Assembly (NCBI RefSeq): GCF_027587205.1
Contig: NZ_JAPDOD010000002.1
Span: 1-64,000 of the forward strand
Reading direction: 5' to 3'
Source of the DNA: Solirubrobacter ginsenosidimutans
Lineage (GTDB): Bacteria > Actinomycetota > Thermoleophilia > Solirubrobacterales > Solirubrobacteraceae
DNA length: 64,000 bases
In this document: positions 36,332-45,157 of the stretch, one piece after another
Layout: every line of letters starts with the position of its first letter
Position numbering within the stretch: position 1 is the stretch's first letter
Program-made: the position numbers and the translations under genes
The notes under the pieces: generated by a model
What the model saw: the letters and a program-made list of their open reading frames with translations, nothing else
What the model was told of the DNA's origin: nothing
The model's database searches: none

Positions 36332-37288
36332 ATGACGTTGCCCCCGATCAGTCCCCGCGTCCGGCCCGCAGTTCTCCTACTGTTGGCCACGCTGGGGCTG
36401 GTCGGGTGCTTCGCTCGCCCCGCTGCCGCCGCAGAGTGGACGGTCAAGACGGCCGCCAACCAGTTCGGTGACGGGCGGCAGGACTTCCGCTACACCGTCA
36501 ACCCGGGCGGGACGGTCGAGGACGGCATCGTCGTCGAGAACCCCGGGACGACGCCGCTGCACCTCGCGCTCTACGGCGCCGACGCCTTCACCACCGCGGC
36601 GGGCAAGCTCGACCTCCGCGCCGCGGACGCCAAGGCGACAGGCGTGGGCGTGTGGGCGCAGCCGTCCCAAGCCGACGTGACGGTTCCGGCCAACGGGTCG
36701 GTCGAAGTGCCGTTCGCCATCACGCTGCCCAAGGACGCCAAGCCTGGCGACTACGTGGGCGGCATCGTCACCGCGGACGCCGATCAGCGCGTCCCCATCC
36801 AGATCCGGCTACGGGTCGGCGGAGCGCTCAAGCCGAGCCTTGCGGTCGAGGGCGTGCGCGTGGACTACTCGGGTTCGGCGAACCCGCTCGCGAAGGGCGA
36901 CGCGACCGTCACCTACGCGATCCACAACACGGGCAACACGATCCTCACCGCCCAGCAGGCGGTCAAGGTCTCCGGTCCCTTCGGGCGCTGGGCCGTGCGT
37001 GCGCCGAAGGTCGCCGACACGCCCACGCTGCTTCCGGGCGAGACCTGGAAGGCCTCCGCGTCGCTGGACGACGTCGCTCCCGCGCTGCGGTTGACGGCGT
37101 CCGTCACGCTCGTCCCGCTGCTCACCGACGCGGCCGGCTCGACTGCTCCGCTCGCCGCGATCAAGGCCTCAGGACACGCGTGGATCGTGCCGTGGGCGCT
37201 GCTGGTCGCGATCCTCGTGCTGCTCGGACTCGTCGTCGCAGCTCTCGCGTACCGCCGGGCCGGCGCCTCGCGGGCGCGAGTCGCCTGA
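36332..37288 (+). CDS. DUF916 (WxL-protein/peptidoglycan-associated type) membrane protein
   Basis: A 318-residue membrane-anchored surface protein. The signal region carries a possible lipobox-like GLVGC but continues hydrophobic to PAAAAEW. Residues about 40-160 match the DUF916 beta-sandwich (FRYTVNPGGTVEDGIVVENPG, GDYVGGIV), and about 165-270 a second sandwich. A single C-terminal helix (WALLVAILVLLGLVVAALAY) and a basic tail anchor it. In firmicutes relatives link WxL proteins to the wall. It starts ten bp after the phosphatase stop and is likely co-transcribed. Confidence 0.85.
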   Translation: MTLPPISPRVRPAVLLLLATLGLVGCFARPAAAAEWTVKTAANQFGDGRQDFRYTVNPGGTVEDGIVVENPGTTPLHLALYGADAFTTAAGKLDLRAADAKATGVGVWAQPSQADVTVPANGSVEVPFAITLPKDAKPGDYVGGIVTADADQRVPIQIRLRVGGALKPSLAVEGVRVDYSGSANPLAKGDATVTYAIHNTGNTILTAQQAVKVSGPFGRWAVRAPKVADTPTLLPGETWKASASLDDVAPALRLTASVTLVPLLTDAAGSTAPLAAIKASGHAWIVPWALLVAILVLLGLVVAALAYRRAGASRARVA

Positions 37289-37316
37289 GTACGAGCCTGC
37301 TGACGAATACCGGTGC

Positions 37317-37343
37317 GCCCGCTGCGGCGCATCCGCGGCGGGC
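37317..37343. terminator. Terminator-like hairpin between convergent genes
   Basis: An 11-bp stem (GCCCGCtGCGG with CCGCgGCGGGC, one T-G pair) closes a five-base loop between the DUF916 and MMPL genes. A second perfect 6-1-6 palindrome (GGTCGGaCCGACC) lies at about 37355-37367. Confidence 0.55.
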
Positions 37344-37383
37344 TGCATCACATCGGTCGGACCGACCATTCGCCAACAGGCTC

Positions 37384-39531
37384 TTAGGTCTCCGCGCCTT
37401 CGACGGCCAGGCGCGGCAGCACGCGGTCCAGGCCGCGGGGCAGCCACCAGTTGCGATCGCCGATCAGGTGCATCGTCGCGGGGACGAGCACGGTGCGCAG
37501 GATGAACGCGTCGAGCAGCACGGCGCTGGCCAGGCCGATGCCGAACTCGGCGATCACCCGCTGCCCGGCGAGCAGGAACGAGCCGAAGACGAGGATCATG
37601 ATCGTCGCCGCGGCGGTGATCACGCGCCCGGTCGCGGCCTGCCCGATGCGGACCGAGTGGCTGTTGTCGCCGGTGCGCATCCACTCCTCGTGCATGCGGC
37701 TGACCAGGAACACCTGGTAGTCCATCGAGAGCCCGAACAGGATCGCGAGCATCATCACCGGGAGGAAGGCCTCGATAGGCCCGGTGCCCACTCCGAGCGG
37801 GCCCGCCAGAAAGCCCTCCTGGAAGACGAGCGTGACGACGCCGAACGCGGCACCGGCGGCGAGCAGGTTCATCACCGCCGCGGTGAGCGGGATCAGCAGG
37901 CTGCGGAACGCGATCATCAGCAGCAGGCAGCCGAGCAGCACGATCACGAAGATGAACAGCGGCAGCTTGTCGGTCAGCACGCCGGCGAAGTCGTCGAAGA
38001 TCGCCGTGATGCCGCCGACATAGACCGGCAGCCCGGCTGAGGACTTCGGGATGACGTCGTTGCGCAGCGTGTCGATCAAGCGACTGGTCGCCGCGTCTTG
38101 GGGCGCCGTGGACGGGCGCGCCTCGATCAGCGCGATCTTGCCGTTGGGGGACTGGACCGGCGGGCTGACCGACGCCAGGCCGGCCGTCTTGCCCAGCGCG
38201 TCGGCGAGCTGCTGCACCTTCGGAAGGTCGGCCTTGCCGTTGGGCGTCCTGGCCACGATCTGGAACGTGCCGTTGAAGCCGGGGCCGAAGCCCTTGGCCA
38301 GCAGGTCGTAGGCCTTGCGCGTCGTGGTGCCGGCCGGGTCCTGGCCGGCGTCGGAGGAGCCGAGCCGCAGCGACAGCGCCGGCACGGCGAGCGCGAGCAT
38401 GACGAGCAGCGCCGCCAGGGCGAAGGGGAGCCGGTGGTCCTGCACCGTCTGCGCCCAGCGCGGCCAGAAGCCGTCGAGCTTGGGGTCGCGCGGACCTTCG
38501 GCCTCGAGCCGGCGGCGCTCCTTGCGCGAGAGCACCTTCATCCCGAACATCCCCAGCAGCGCCGGGATCAGCGTGACCGCCGCGGTCATCGTGACGAGCA
38601 CCACGACCGCGGAGGCGACCGCGACGCCGTTGAGGAAGCTGACGCCGAGGACCAGCAGGCCGAGCAGCGCGACGATCACGGTCGCGCCGGCGAACAGCAC
38701 CGCCCGTCCGGACGTGTTCAGCGCGCGGATGCACGCCGCCTCCGGGTCGCGCCCCGCCGTGATCGCGTTGCGATGGCGAGTCACGACGAAGAGCGAGTAG
38801 TCGATGCCGACGCCGAGGCCGATCAGCGTCGCGAGCGTGGGGGCGAACGTCGCGATGTTGAACAGGTGCGCCAGCAGGCCGTTCAGGCTCAGCCCGCACC
38901 CGAGCGCGAGCACCGCGGTGAACAGCGGGAGCAGCGTGGCCCAGAGCGAGCCGAAGGCGATCGCCAGCACGATCGCGGCCGCGATGAAGCCGATGAACTC
39001 GCTCGGCCCGCCGCCGGGCTGCTGCGTGGCCTGCTGGATCCCGTTGCCGGCGAGCTCGACCTGCAGGCCGTCGCCGCGCGCGCCCTCGGCGGTCGAGATC
39101 AGCTTGTCGTAGGCGGACTTCGGCACGTCGGCGATCGGCTGCTCGCCGTCCATGTGGACGTTGGCGAACGCGACCGTCTTGTCCTTGGCGATCTGCCGCG
39201 CGCCGGCGCCCTCCGCGAACGGGCTGTCGACGCGCTCGACATGCGGGAGCTTGCCGATCGCGGCGAGCGTCTTCTCGATCCTTGCCTGGACCGCTGGGTC
39301 GGTCACGTCGTCGGCCGCGAACACGACCTGGTTGGTGTCGGTCGACTCGGTGTTGAAGTTGTCCGTGAGGAGGTTCAGCGCCGTCGTGGACTCGGTGCCC
39401 GGCAGCGAGAAGGAGTCCGTGTAGCCCGATCCGGCGCTGGCGCTGAGGCCACCGAGCACAAGCAGGGCCGCCACCCAGATCGCCAGCACGACGAACTTGT
39501 TCCGGAAGCACCATCGCGCCAGCGATCTCAT
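37384..39531 (-). CDS. MMPL/RND-family transporter
   Basis: A 715-residue exporter with twelve predicted helices in two MMPL repeats, each with a large extracytoplasmic loop. Hallmarks include the IGLGVGIDYSLFVVTRHR motif in the first half and LSMDYQVFLVSRMHEEW in the second; the Asp-Tyr pairs form the proton relay seen in MmpL proteins. Substrates are usually lipids or drugs. A GGGAG site precedes the ATG. The nearby DUF916 protein is convergent, so no operon partner is evident. Confidence 0.93.
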   Translation of the reverse strand: MRSLARWCFRNKFVVLAIWVAALLVLGGLSASAGSGYTDSFSLPGTESTTALNLLTDNFNTESTDTNQVVFAADDVTDPAVQARIEKTLAAIGKLPHVERVDSPFAEGAGARQIAKDKTVAFANVHMDGEQPIADVPKSAYDKLISTAEGARGDGLQVELAGNGIQQATQQPGGGPSEFIGFIAAAIVLAIAFGSLWATLLPLFTAVLALGCGLSLNGLLAHLFNIATFAPTLATLIGLGVGIDYSLFVVTRHRNAITAGRDPEAACIRALNTSGRAVLFAGATVIVALLGLLVLGVSFLNGVAVASAVVVLVTMTAAVTLIPALLGMFGMKVLSRKERRRLEAEGPRDPKLDGFWPRWAQTVQDHRLPFALAALLVMLALAVPALSLRLGSSDAGQDPAGTTTRKAYDLLAKGFGPGFNGTFQIVARTPNGKADLPKVQQLADALGKTAGLASVSPPVQSPNGKIALIEARPSTAPQDAATSRLIDTLRNDVIPKSSAGLPVYVGGITAIFDDFAGVLTDKLPLFIFVIVLLGCLLLMIAFRSLLIPLTAAVMNLLAAGAAFGVVTLVFQEGFLAGPLGVGTGPIEAFLPVMMLAILFGLSMDYQVFLVSRMHEEWMRTGDNSHSVRIGQAATGRVITAAATIMILVFGSFLLAGQRVIAEFGIGLASAVLLDAFILRTVLVPATMHLIGDRNWWLPRGLDRVLPRLAVEGAET

Positions 39532-39628
39532 TCGCGTGCTCCCACACCGGGAAGTCTTGCACTAACGAGCGGCTTGTAGGGTCACCAGACGTAGCCGAGT
39601 TTGGTCAACCCGCTCGAGAGGAACAGAG

Positions 39629-40351
39629 ATGCCGAAGCCGACGATTGTGCTGGTGCACGGAGCCTGGGCCGACGGTTCCAGCTGGAATGCCGTCGCGCCG
39701 GAATTGCAGGGCCAGGGCTACACCGTGCTGGCGCCGCCGAACCTGTTGCGCGGTGTGCCGATCGACGCCCCGTACGTGTCGTCGTTCATCGCCCAGCGCA
39801 CGAGCGGCCCGGTCGTGTTGGTCGGCCACTCCTACGGCGGGTTCGTGATCACCAATGCCGCGACCGAGGGCGGCGACGTCAAGGCGCTGGTCTTCGTCGA
39901 CGCGTTCATCCCCGAGGTCGGGGAGACGACCTTCCAGATCCTCGGCGGCTCAGGGTCCGCGCTGGACGTGCCCGATCCGACCACGGTCCTGGATCTCATC
40001 GGCTACCCGGGCGCGCCTGAGGGCGACGTCGACGCGTATCTCAAGCCGGCCACGGTGCACGACGCGTTCGCCCAGGATCTCCCGGAGGCCGACCGTGCGG
40101 TGATCGCGGCGACCCAGCGGCCGATCACGCTGGCCGCCAACACGACCCCGTCGGCGGTGGCGGCCTGGAAGACGCTGCCGAGCTGGGCCGTGGTGGGGAC
40201 CGAGGACAAGGTCATCCCGCCCGCGACCCAGCGCAGCATGGCCGAGCGGGCGGGCGCCACGATCAGCGAAGTGGGCGCGTCGCACGTCTCGATGGTCTCG
40301 CACCCCGAGGCCGCGATCGAGGCGATCCTCGCCGCCGTCGCCGCTGTCTAG
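39629..40351 (+). CDS. Alpha/beta hydrolase (EstA/salicylate-esterase-like)
   Basis: A 240-residue cytosolic alpha/beta hydrolase. HGAWADGSSW forms the oxyanion region, GHSYGGFV holds the nucleophile Ser, the acid is likely Asp in TEDKVIPP, and the catalytic His is in GASHVSM. These features match the group related to plant esterases and hydroxynitrile lyases that is common in Actinobacteria. A GAGGAACAGAG site precedes the ATG. It shares four bases with the end of the convergent DyP gene. Substrate unknown. Confidence 0.9.
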   Translation: MPKPTIVLVHGAWADGSSWNAVAPELQGQGYTVLAPPNLLRGVPIDAPYVSSFIAQRTSGPVVLVGHSYGGFVITNAATEGGDVKALVFVDAFIPEVGETTFQILGGSGSALDVPDPTTVLDLIGYPGAPEGDVDAYLKPATVHDAFAQDLPEADRAVIAATQRPITLAANTTPSAVAAWKTLPSWAVVGTEDKVIPPATQRSMAERAGATISEVGASHVSMVSHPEAAIEAILAAVAAV

Positions 40352-41313
40352 CCCCTGAGGCCGCCGATTCCGAGGGACCCGTCGCCCGGCGCTTCGCCGG
40401 GCGGTTCGGGTGGGTCGTCCATGAAGTCCGCCGGCGGCACGAAGAACAGCCCGCCGGTGGTGGCGGTCGAGAAGTCCAGGATGCGGTCCGTGGTGCCCGG
40501 CGGGTTGCCGATGAACATGTGCTCGAGCATCTGCTCGATCACCGACGGGTCGGCCGCGTAGCCGATGAAGTAGGTCCCGTATTCCGCGGCGCCGACGCGC
40601 CCGAACGGCATGTTGAAGCGCATGATCTGCCGCTCGGAGCCGTCGGGTCCGACGATCTGGTTCAGCGCGACGTGCGAGTCGGGCGCCTGGTCGGCGAGCT
40701 CGATGTCATTGAGCTTGGTGCGCCCGATCACGGCCTCCTGCTGGTCGACCGGCAGCGCGTCCCACTCGGGCAGGTCGTGCAGGTACTTCTGCACCACGAC
40801 GTAGCTGCCGCCCGCGAACGCGGCGTCCTCTTCGCCGACGAGCACCGCCTCGTCCGCCGCCGGGCCCTCGGGGTTCTCGGTGCCGTCGACGAAGCCGAGC
40901 ACGTCGCGCAGATCGAAGGAGCGGAAGCCGTGCACCTCGTCCACCGCCTTCGCGCCCGGCGTCAGGCGGTTCATCAGGCGCTCGGCGAGCTCGAAGCACA
41001 GGTCAAAGCGCGCGGCGCGGATATGGAACAGCAGGTCACCCGGCGTGGCGGGAGCGGTGTGCCGGGGCCCGCGCAGCTCACGAAACGGATGCAGCCCGGC
41101 GGGGCGAGGCGCGCCGAACAGCCGGTCCCACAGCCGCGAGCCGATGCCGGTCACGCACGACAGCCCCGCTTCCGGGACACGGAACCCGACGGACCGCCGC
41201 AATCCGCTGACGTCAGGCAGCAACTCGCGCACCACGTCGGCGTCATCGACGGTCAGCACGAGGAAGATCGCGGCCTCGGTGATCGGGGTCAGGACGGCCT
41301 GAGGCTCCGACAT
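40348..41313 (-). CDS. DyP-type heme peroxidase
   Basis: A 321-residue dye-decolorizing peroxidase. The family motif is GFVDGTENPEG (distal Asp). The proximal heme-ligand His is in SHVALNQIVG, and the distal Arg is in ERQIMRFNMPFG. No Tat signal is seen at the N terminus, so it is cytosolic or loaded into an encapsulin; no encapsulin gene is in the window and the C terminus (GDGSLGIGGLRG) resembles encapsulin targeting tails. The start overlaps the upstream polyamine-synthase-like gene by 71 bp, so the two are probably co-translated. Confidence 0.92.
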   Translation of the reverse strand: MSEPQAVLTPITEAAIFLVLTVDDADVVRELLPDVSGLRRSVGFRVPEAGLSCVTGIGSRLWDRLFGAPRPAGLHPFRELRGPRHTAPATPGDLLFHIRAARFDLCFELAERLMNRLTPGAKAVDEVHGFRSFDLRDVLGFVDGTENPEGPAADEAVLVGEEDAAFAGGSYVVVQKYLHDLPEWDALPVDQQEAVIGRTKLNDIELADQAPDSHVALNQIVGPDGSERQIMRFNMPFGRVGAAEYGTYFIGYAADPSVIEQMLEHMFIGNPPGTTDRILDFSTATTGGLFFVPPADFMDDPPEPPGEAPGDGSLGIGGLRG

Positions 41314-42721
41314 GTTCCGGAGCGTATTGGACTTCCGCCCGCACGAGCCGTTCCAGCAGATGCAGCGGCAGGTCGATCGGGCGGCGTCCGGCCAGTTCTC
41401 CCGCGGTCTCCGCGAGCGGCGCGAACGGCGGCGGGAGCGGCGGCGTGCCGGCGACGTGGACGATCGTGAAGGGCGTGCCGTCGACCGAGCGCCGGAAGCG
41501 GACGGCGCCGAGCAGCCGCCGCGTTCGCTCCTGCTCGGACTCGCTGCGCACGCCGTCGGTCTCGTTGGGCACCACGAGGTCGACCTCTGGAGCTTGCGCG
41601 GCCAGCGCGGCGTGCACCAGCGAGCGCCCGTGCAACGGAGCGAGGTTCACCGCGACGCGTCCGGCCCGGACGCGCGGGGCATCGAAGAGCTCGTCGACGT
41701 CGATCGCTTCGGCGTCTTCGGCGAGCCGGCGGAACACCTCGGGCCCGTCGTTTGCCGACTCGACGGACTGGCGCCCATGCGAGTAGATCGTCGGGACGGT
41801 CCTGGCGACGGTGCGGGCCGCGGCGCGCTTGGAACGGCGGGTCGGGCGGAGGACGTACTGCGCCGACCGCGAGCCGATCGCCTGCGCCCCGTCGTAGTGA
41901 TTGAACCCCGGGAGCACCGCTTCGTAGACGAGGTCGAGCCCGCTGAGCGCGTTCTGGACCTTCAGCCCGAGCGCGGGAGAACTGGGCGGGAATCCGTACG
42001 CGAGGATGAGCCGCCCCCGCTCGTGGCGATCGATCGCCTCCACGCCGCGGGCGGCGAACAGCCCCACCCCCTCGGCCGAGTACGGCGGGTCGGTGACGAC
42101 GATGTCGAACTGATCGCGCAGCGGCTCGGGAAGGCCGACCCGCAGGTCGGCGAAGTAGGGGCTCGCCGTCGAGCGCTCACCGAGGTACGCCAGCAGGTCG
42201 TGGTCGATGTCCACGACCGCCAGCGCGCCGATCTCGATGCCCAGCACGCCGAACGCGAGGGTCGTCGCGTCGTGGTCGCCCAGCATCAGCACGCGCGTCT
42301 GCGACAACTCGAACTGCTCGTCGAGCCAGCGAGCGCGGCGCAGGACCGTGTCCGCGGTGGCCGCCACGTGATCGAGGCTCTTGACCGGCGCCGGAGCGGC
42401 GGCCAGCAGCTCCTGCATCGCTTCGACCGGCAACGGGACCGGCGCGGGCTCCGCGAGCGCCAGCGCGGCGTACGGCTCGGGCGCGAGCACTTCGATCCGG
42501 TGTCCTTGCCGGTCGGCGTCCTCGCCCATCAGCTTGACGAGGTGCTCGACGTCGCGGCGGGGCGCGCCGGTCTGGGCGACGAGGCGCTCGAGCGTCGTCG
42601 GTCCGGCGTCGAGCAGGTCCGTGAGCAGGCGGCGCGCCTGGCGGGCTTCAGGGCCGAGCGTGCGGAGGTGGCCGGCGACGCGACGCGATCCGTCGGTGGC
42701 GGTGTCGTGCGGAGATATCAC
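41243..42721 (-). CDS. Bis-aminopropyl spermidine synthase (BpsA) family protein
   Basis: A 492-residue homologue of the branched-chain polyamine synthase. An N-terminal winged-helix domain (about 25-85) precedes a Rossmann methyltransferase-like domain (about 130-320) with RVLMLGDHDATTLA (nucleotide site), an acidic VVDIDHDLL and the catalytic-type DIVVTDPPYSAEG. In Thermococcus BpsA this DPPY region binds aminopropyl acceptor. A C-terminal extension of 170 residues of unknown role follows, its last 70 bp overlapping the DyP gene. GTG 42721 is the start, lying in the loop of a hairpin that contains the ribosome site. Substrate is inferred. Confidence 0.8.
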   Translation of the reverse strand: MISPHDTATDGSRRVAGHLRTLGPEARQARRLLTDLLDAGPTTLERLVAQTGAPRRDVEHLVKLMGEDADRQGHRIEVLAPEPYAALALAEPAPVPLPVEAMQELLAAAPAPVKSLDHVAATADTVLRRARWLDEQFELSQTRVLMLGDHDATTLAFGVLGIEIGALAVVDIDHDLLAYLGERSTASPYFADLRVGLPEPLRDQFDIVVTDPPYSAEGVGLFAARGVEAIDRHERGRLILAYGFPPSSPALGLKVQNALSGLDLVYEAVLPGFNHYDGAQAIGSRSAQYVLRPTRRSKRAAARTVARTVPTIYSHGRQSVESANDGPEVFRRLAEDAEAIDVDELFDAPRVRAGRVAVNLAPLHGRSLVHAALAAQAPEVDLVVPNETDGVRSESEQERTRRLLGAVRFRRSVDGTPFTIVHVAGTPPLPPPFAPLAETAGELAGRRPIDLPLHLLERLVRAEVQYAPEHVGASGRPDPDHRGRDLPRADRR

Positions 42722-42728
42722 TCCGCAC
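42707..42728 (-). promoter_or_regulatory. Hairpin enclosing the BpsA start codon
   Basis: GTGCGGAG and CTCCGCAC form a perfect 8-bp stem with a six-base loop. In the message the GCGGAG ribosome site is in the first arm and the GTG start in the loop edge. Base pairing would hide the site, a possible on/off translational switch. Confidence 0.5.
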
Positions 42729-42733
42729 GGAGC

Positions 42734-44143
42734 CTACGGCGCCGCGGGAAGCTCGATGACGCACGCTTTCTGCCCGTGCAGCACACAGAGGTCGTCGGCA
42801 AGGCCCTTGGCCCGATCCAGGGAGTCCATGAGCGGCTCCCTGTCCGCGACGGCGATGTCTCTCACGTCGCTCTTCTCGATGCCGACCAGACGCGAGGTCT
42901 TCTTCGTCTCCTCGAGGTTTGTCCCTTTGTGGAACTGCGCGATGTAGACGCGCCCCGACCCCTCGGCAACGAAGATGCCGTACACCGCCCGGCGGTCCTC
43001 GCGCCAGACGGCGGCCGCTCGAACCCGCTCTTCGTTGGAGGCGCGCCAATACGCCAGGACTCCGACGAACACGCCGACGAGCACGAACGCCGTCGTTCCC
43101 AGATAGACGAAGCGACGCGTGAGGCTGCCGACGAGTGCCGCGATCACGGCGGCGGGCAGCACACCGACGCCCGCGAGCCCGAGTTGCCATGGCTTGAGGT
43201 CGCGATAGACCACGAAGAGGATGAACTCCAAGGCGAGCGCCATGAAGAGGAACATGCCGGTGGTGACGAGCAGGCCCGTCTCGCCCGCCAGGAACGCCCG
43301 CTCGTTCGCGGCCAGCCAGTGGCGGTGAGCGGTCCGGTGAAGGGCCAGGTGGAAGCCCCGGTACATGACGGCGAGGATCACGACGACCAGCACTGCGATC
43401 ACCACGGTCGGCACGAGTGTCTCGGCGCCGATCACGAGCAGGTCCTGGCTCGGGAGGATCCCGAGTGTCGGTGCGGGTGGGAGACCGGCGGCGTCCACCC
43501 GGGCCCACGCGATCGTCCCGCCGACGAAGGTCACGAACCCGTAGACGCCCACGCCCGTCGCGACCGTCGCAAGGATCGGCGCAACCCGGTCCCACGGCGT
43601 CGGGTCCCGCCGGGCCGGTCTCGCCTCTTCCGGCTCGGGCCAGACGCTGACGACGACGTGGCCCTCACCCTGCTCGAGCAGCGCGCCGACCGAATCGCTC
43701 AGCGCCGCCGAGAGCGCCGTGGTCAGCTCAGGCCAGGCGCGGATCGGTGCAGGGCGGACGGCGAATGCCCTCCCAAAGGTCTTCGCGAGCCAGAACAGAG
43801 CCTTGGCGACGTGCACCACCCACTTGCGGTGAGTCTGTTCCTCGGCGGGGCAGGCACGAAGATCGAGCCGCACCCGGAGGATGTGATCGAACTCGACGGT
43901 TCCGATGCACGCCTTGCTGAGCGTGCCGGCGAGCGGCATGCCGGATGCTTTCTCCACGAGACGTTTCGCGATCACGTCGCGTTGCGACTCGAGTACGTGC
44001 ACGATCTCCTCGCCGTCGACGCGCCGAGCGGGACGGGGGTTCAAGCGCCCCGGCTTTCGCACCGCGCTCATACGGACCCACAGGTGGACGTCGCCGTTAG
44101 GGTCAGCCGTCCCTTTTCCGGTCTCTTGTGAATCCTCCACCAA
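42734..44143 (-). CDS. Conserved membrane protein of unknown function
   Basis: A 469-residue protein I do not recognise. The first 180 residues are soluble and charged. About six or seven helices occupy residues 190-380 (for example IGAETLVPTVVIAVLVVVILAVMY), and a soluble C-terminal domain ends in DLCVLHGQKACVIELP. The GTG start at 44143 is uncertain; an ATG at 44071 is alternative. The gene precedes the BpsA-like gene by 12 bp, so they may be one transcript. Neighbours give no clear role. Confidence 0.6.
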   Translation of the reverse strand: MVEDSQETGKGTADPNGDVHLWVRMSAVRKPGRLNPRPARRVDGEEIVHVLESQRDVIAKRLVEKASGMPLAGTLSKACIGTVEFDHILRVRLDLRACPAEEQTHRKWVVHVAKALFWLAKTFGRAFAVRPAPIRAWPELTTALSAALSDSVGALLEQGEGHVVVSVWPEPEEARPARRDPTPWDRVAPILATVATGVGVYGFVTFVGGTIAWARVDAAGLPPAPTLGILPSQDLLVIGAETLVPTVVIAVLVVVILAVMYRGFHLALHRTAHRHWLAANERAFLAGETGLLVTTGMFLFMALALEFILFVVYRDLKPWQLGLAGVGVLPAAVIAALVGSLTRRFVYLGTTAFVLVGVFVGVLAYWRASNEERVRAAAVWREDRRAVYGIFVAEGSGRVYIAQFHKGTNLEETKKTSRLVGIEKSDVRDIAVADREPLMDSLDRAKGLADDLCVLHGQKACVIELPAAP

Positions 44144-44194
44144 GTGATAGTTCTAAACCAATAACGGGTCCAGGGTCAACACCGAAACCCGCAG

Positions 44195-44827
44195 TCACCC
44201 GGTCGCGGGCAGCTCGCCGGTGAGGTAGCGCTGGAGGGTCGGTGCCACGCAGGCCACGACGGTGTCCGACGACGCGCCGGCGAGCGCCTCGAGGCCGAGG
44301 ACGTAGCGCGCGATGCCGAGTCCGATCAGGTGCGCGGCGACGAGGTCGGCGCGCAATCCCGGGCGATCGCTGCCGAGCTCGTTCACCAGCGGCTCCATCA
44401 GCCGCTTGCTCATGAACTCGCGCGTGATGGCGGCGGCTTCCGGCTCGGTGGTCGCGGAGCGCAGCAGCGTGATGATCGGGTTGCGTTCGCCGAGCTCGTC
44501 CCACGTCGTCACGAACAGCCTCGCGAGGGCTTCGCCGACGTCCGCCCGGTCGGCTTCGAGCAGGCGCTCGCGCGCGACGTCGGGGTCGAACGGCCAGCGA
44601 ACCGAGGCCGTCAGGAGCTTGGCCTTGGAGCCGAAGAAGTGCACGACCAGCGCCGCGTCGACGCCGGCCTCCGCGCCGATCGCGCGCAGCGAAGCACCTT
44701 CGTAGCCGCGCTCGGCGAACAGGCGTCTCGCCGCGTCGAGGATCGCCTCGCGCGAGTGACTCTCGCCTGCCCGCCGGCCGGTGCGGGGCGACTTGGTCGT
44801 GGGCTTCCCAGCGCTGGGTCGGGGCAT
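44195..44827 (-). CDS. TetR-family transcriptional regulator
   Basis: A 210-residue repressor. The helix-turn-helix (about 25-70) is the TetR type with AILDAARRLFAERGYEGASL and VVHFFGSKAKLLTA. A C-terminal helical ligand domain includes a YVLGLEAL segment typical of the AefR-like/TetR_C_31 group. A basic Ser/Thr-rich N terminus precedes the fold. Targets are unknown; no clear palindrome is visible in the 65-bp upstream spacer. Confidence 0.92.
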   Translation of the reverse strand: MPRPSAGKPTTKSPRTGRRAGESHSREAILDAARRLFAERGYEGASLRAIGAEAGVDAALVVHFFGSKAKLLTASVRWPFDPDVARERLLEADRADVGEALARLFVTTWDELGERNPIITLLRSATTEPEAAAITREFMSKRLMEPLVNELGSDRPGLRADLVAAHLIGLGIARYVLGLEALAGASSDTVVACVAPTLQRYLTGELPATG

Positions 44828-44893
44828 CCGCGGCCATCGTAGGTGGTGCCGCGAAACGACTCGCCCGGACCCTGCGCTGGGGGGTCGAGGTCG

Positions 44894-45157
44894 CTAGATG
44901 GCGATGATCGATGCGTGGGCGGTGGGGCCGGGCGGGTACGCGGCGGTCGCGGCCTGGGCGAACGGCGTGCCGAGCGCGATGGTGGCGACGACGGTGGCGA
45001 AGAACAGCTTCGAGGCGGAGATGATGTGCTCCTTGGAGACGGTGTTGGTGGGCCCGTGCAGCGTCCCCGAAGCTCGCGACGCCCGATAGGGATCCATCCG
45101 CACCGTCACGTGGCGGCCCACCGACGCATCGGTGGCGGTGCGCCGCCACGCCGGCAT
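44894..45157 (-). CDS. Small secreted or membrane protein, unknown
   Basis: An 87-codon frame with a convincing hydrophobic segment (KLFFATVVATIALGTPFAQA) ending in a signal-peptidase-like AQA site, leaving only about 17 mature residues. ATG 45157 overlaps the stop of the glyoxalase gene (TGATG), consistent with coupling; ATG 45097 is alternative and would place the signal closer to the N terminus. Function unknown. It may be a minor exported peptide. Confidence 0.4.
   Translation of the reverse strand: MPAWRRTATDASVGRHVTVRMDPYRASRASGTLHGPTNTVSKEHIISASKLFFATVVATIALGTPFAQAATAAYPPGPTAHASIIAI

Noticed and set aside
41312..44131. Long plus-strand open frame (939 codons) across the BpsA-like and membrane-protein genes
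   Set aside because: Composition is Arg/Ala/Gly-rich without motifs, while the minus-strand frames carry recognisable folds.
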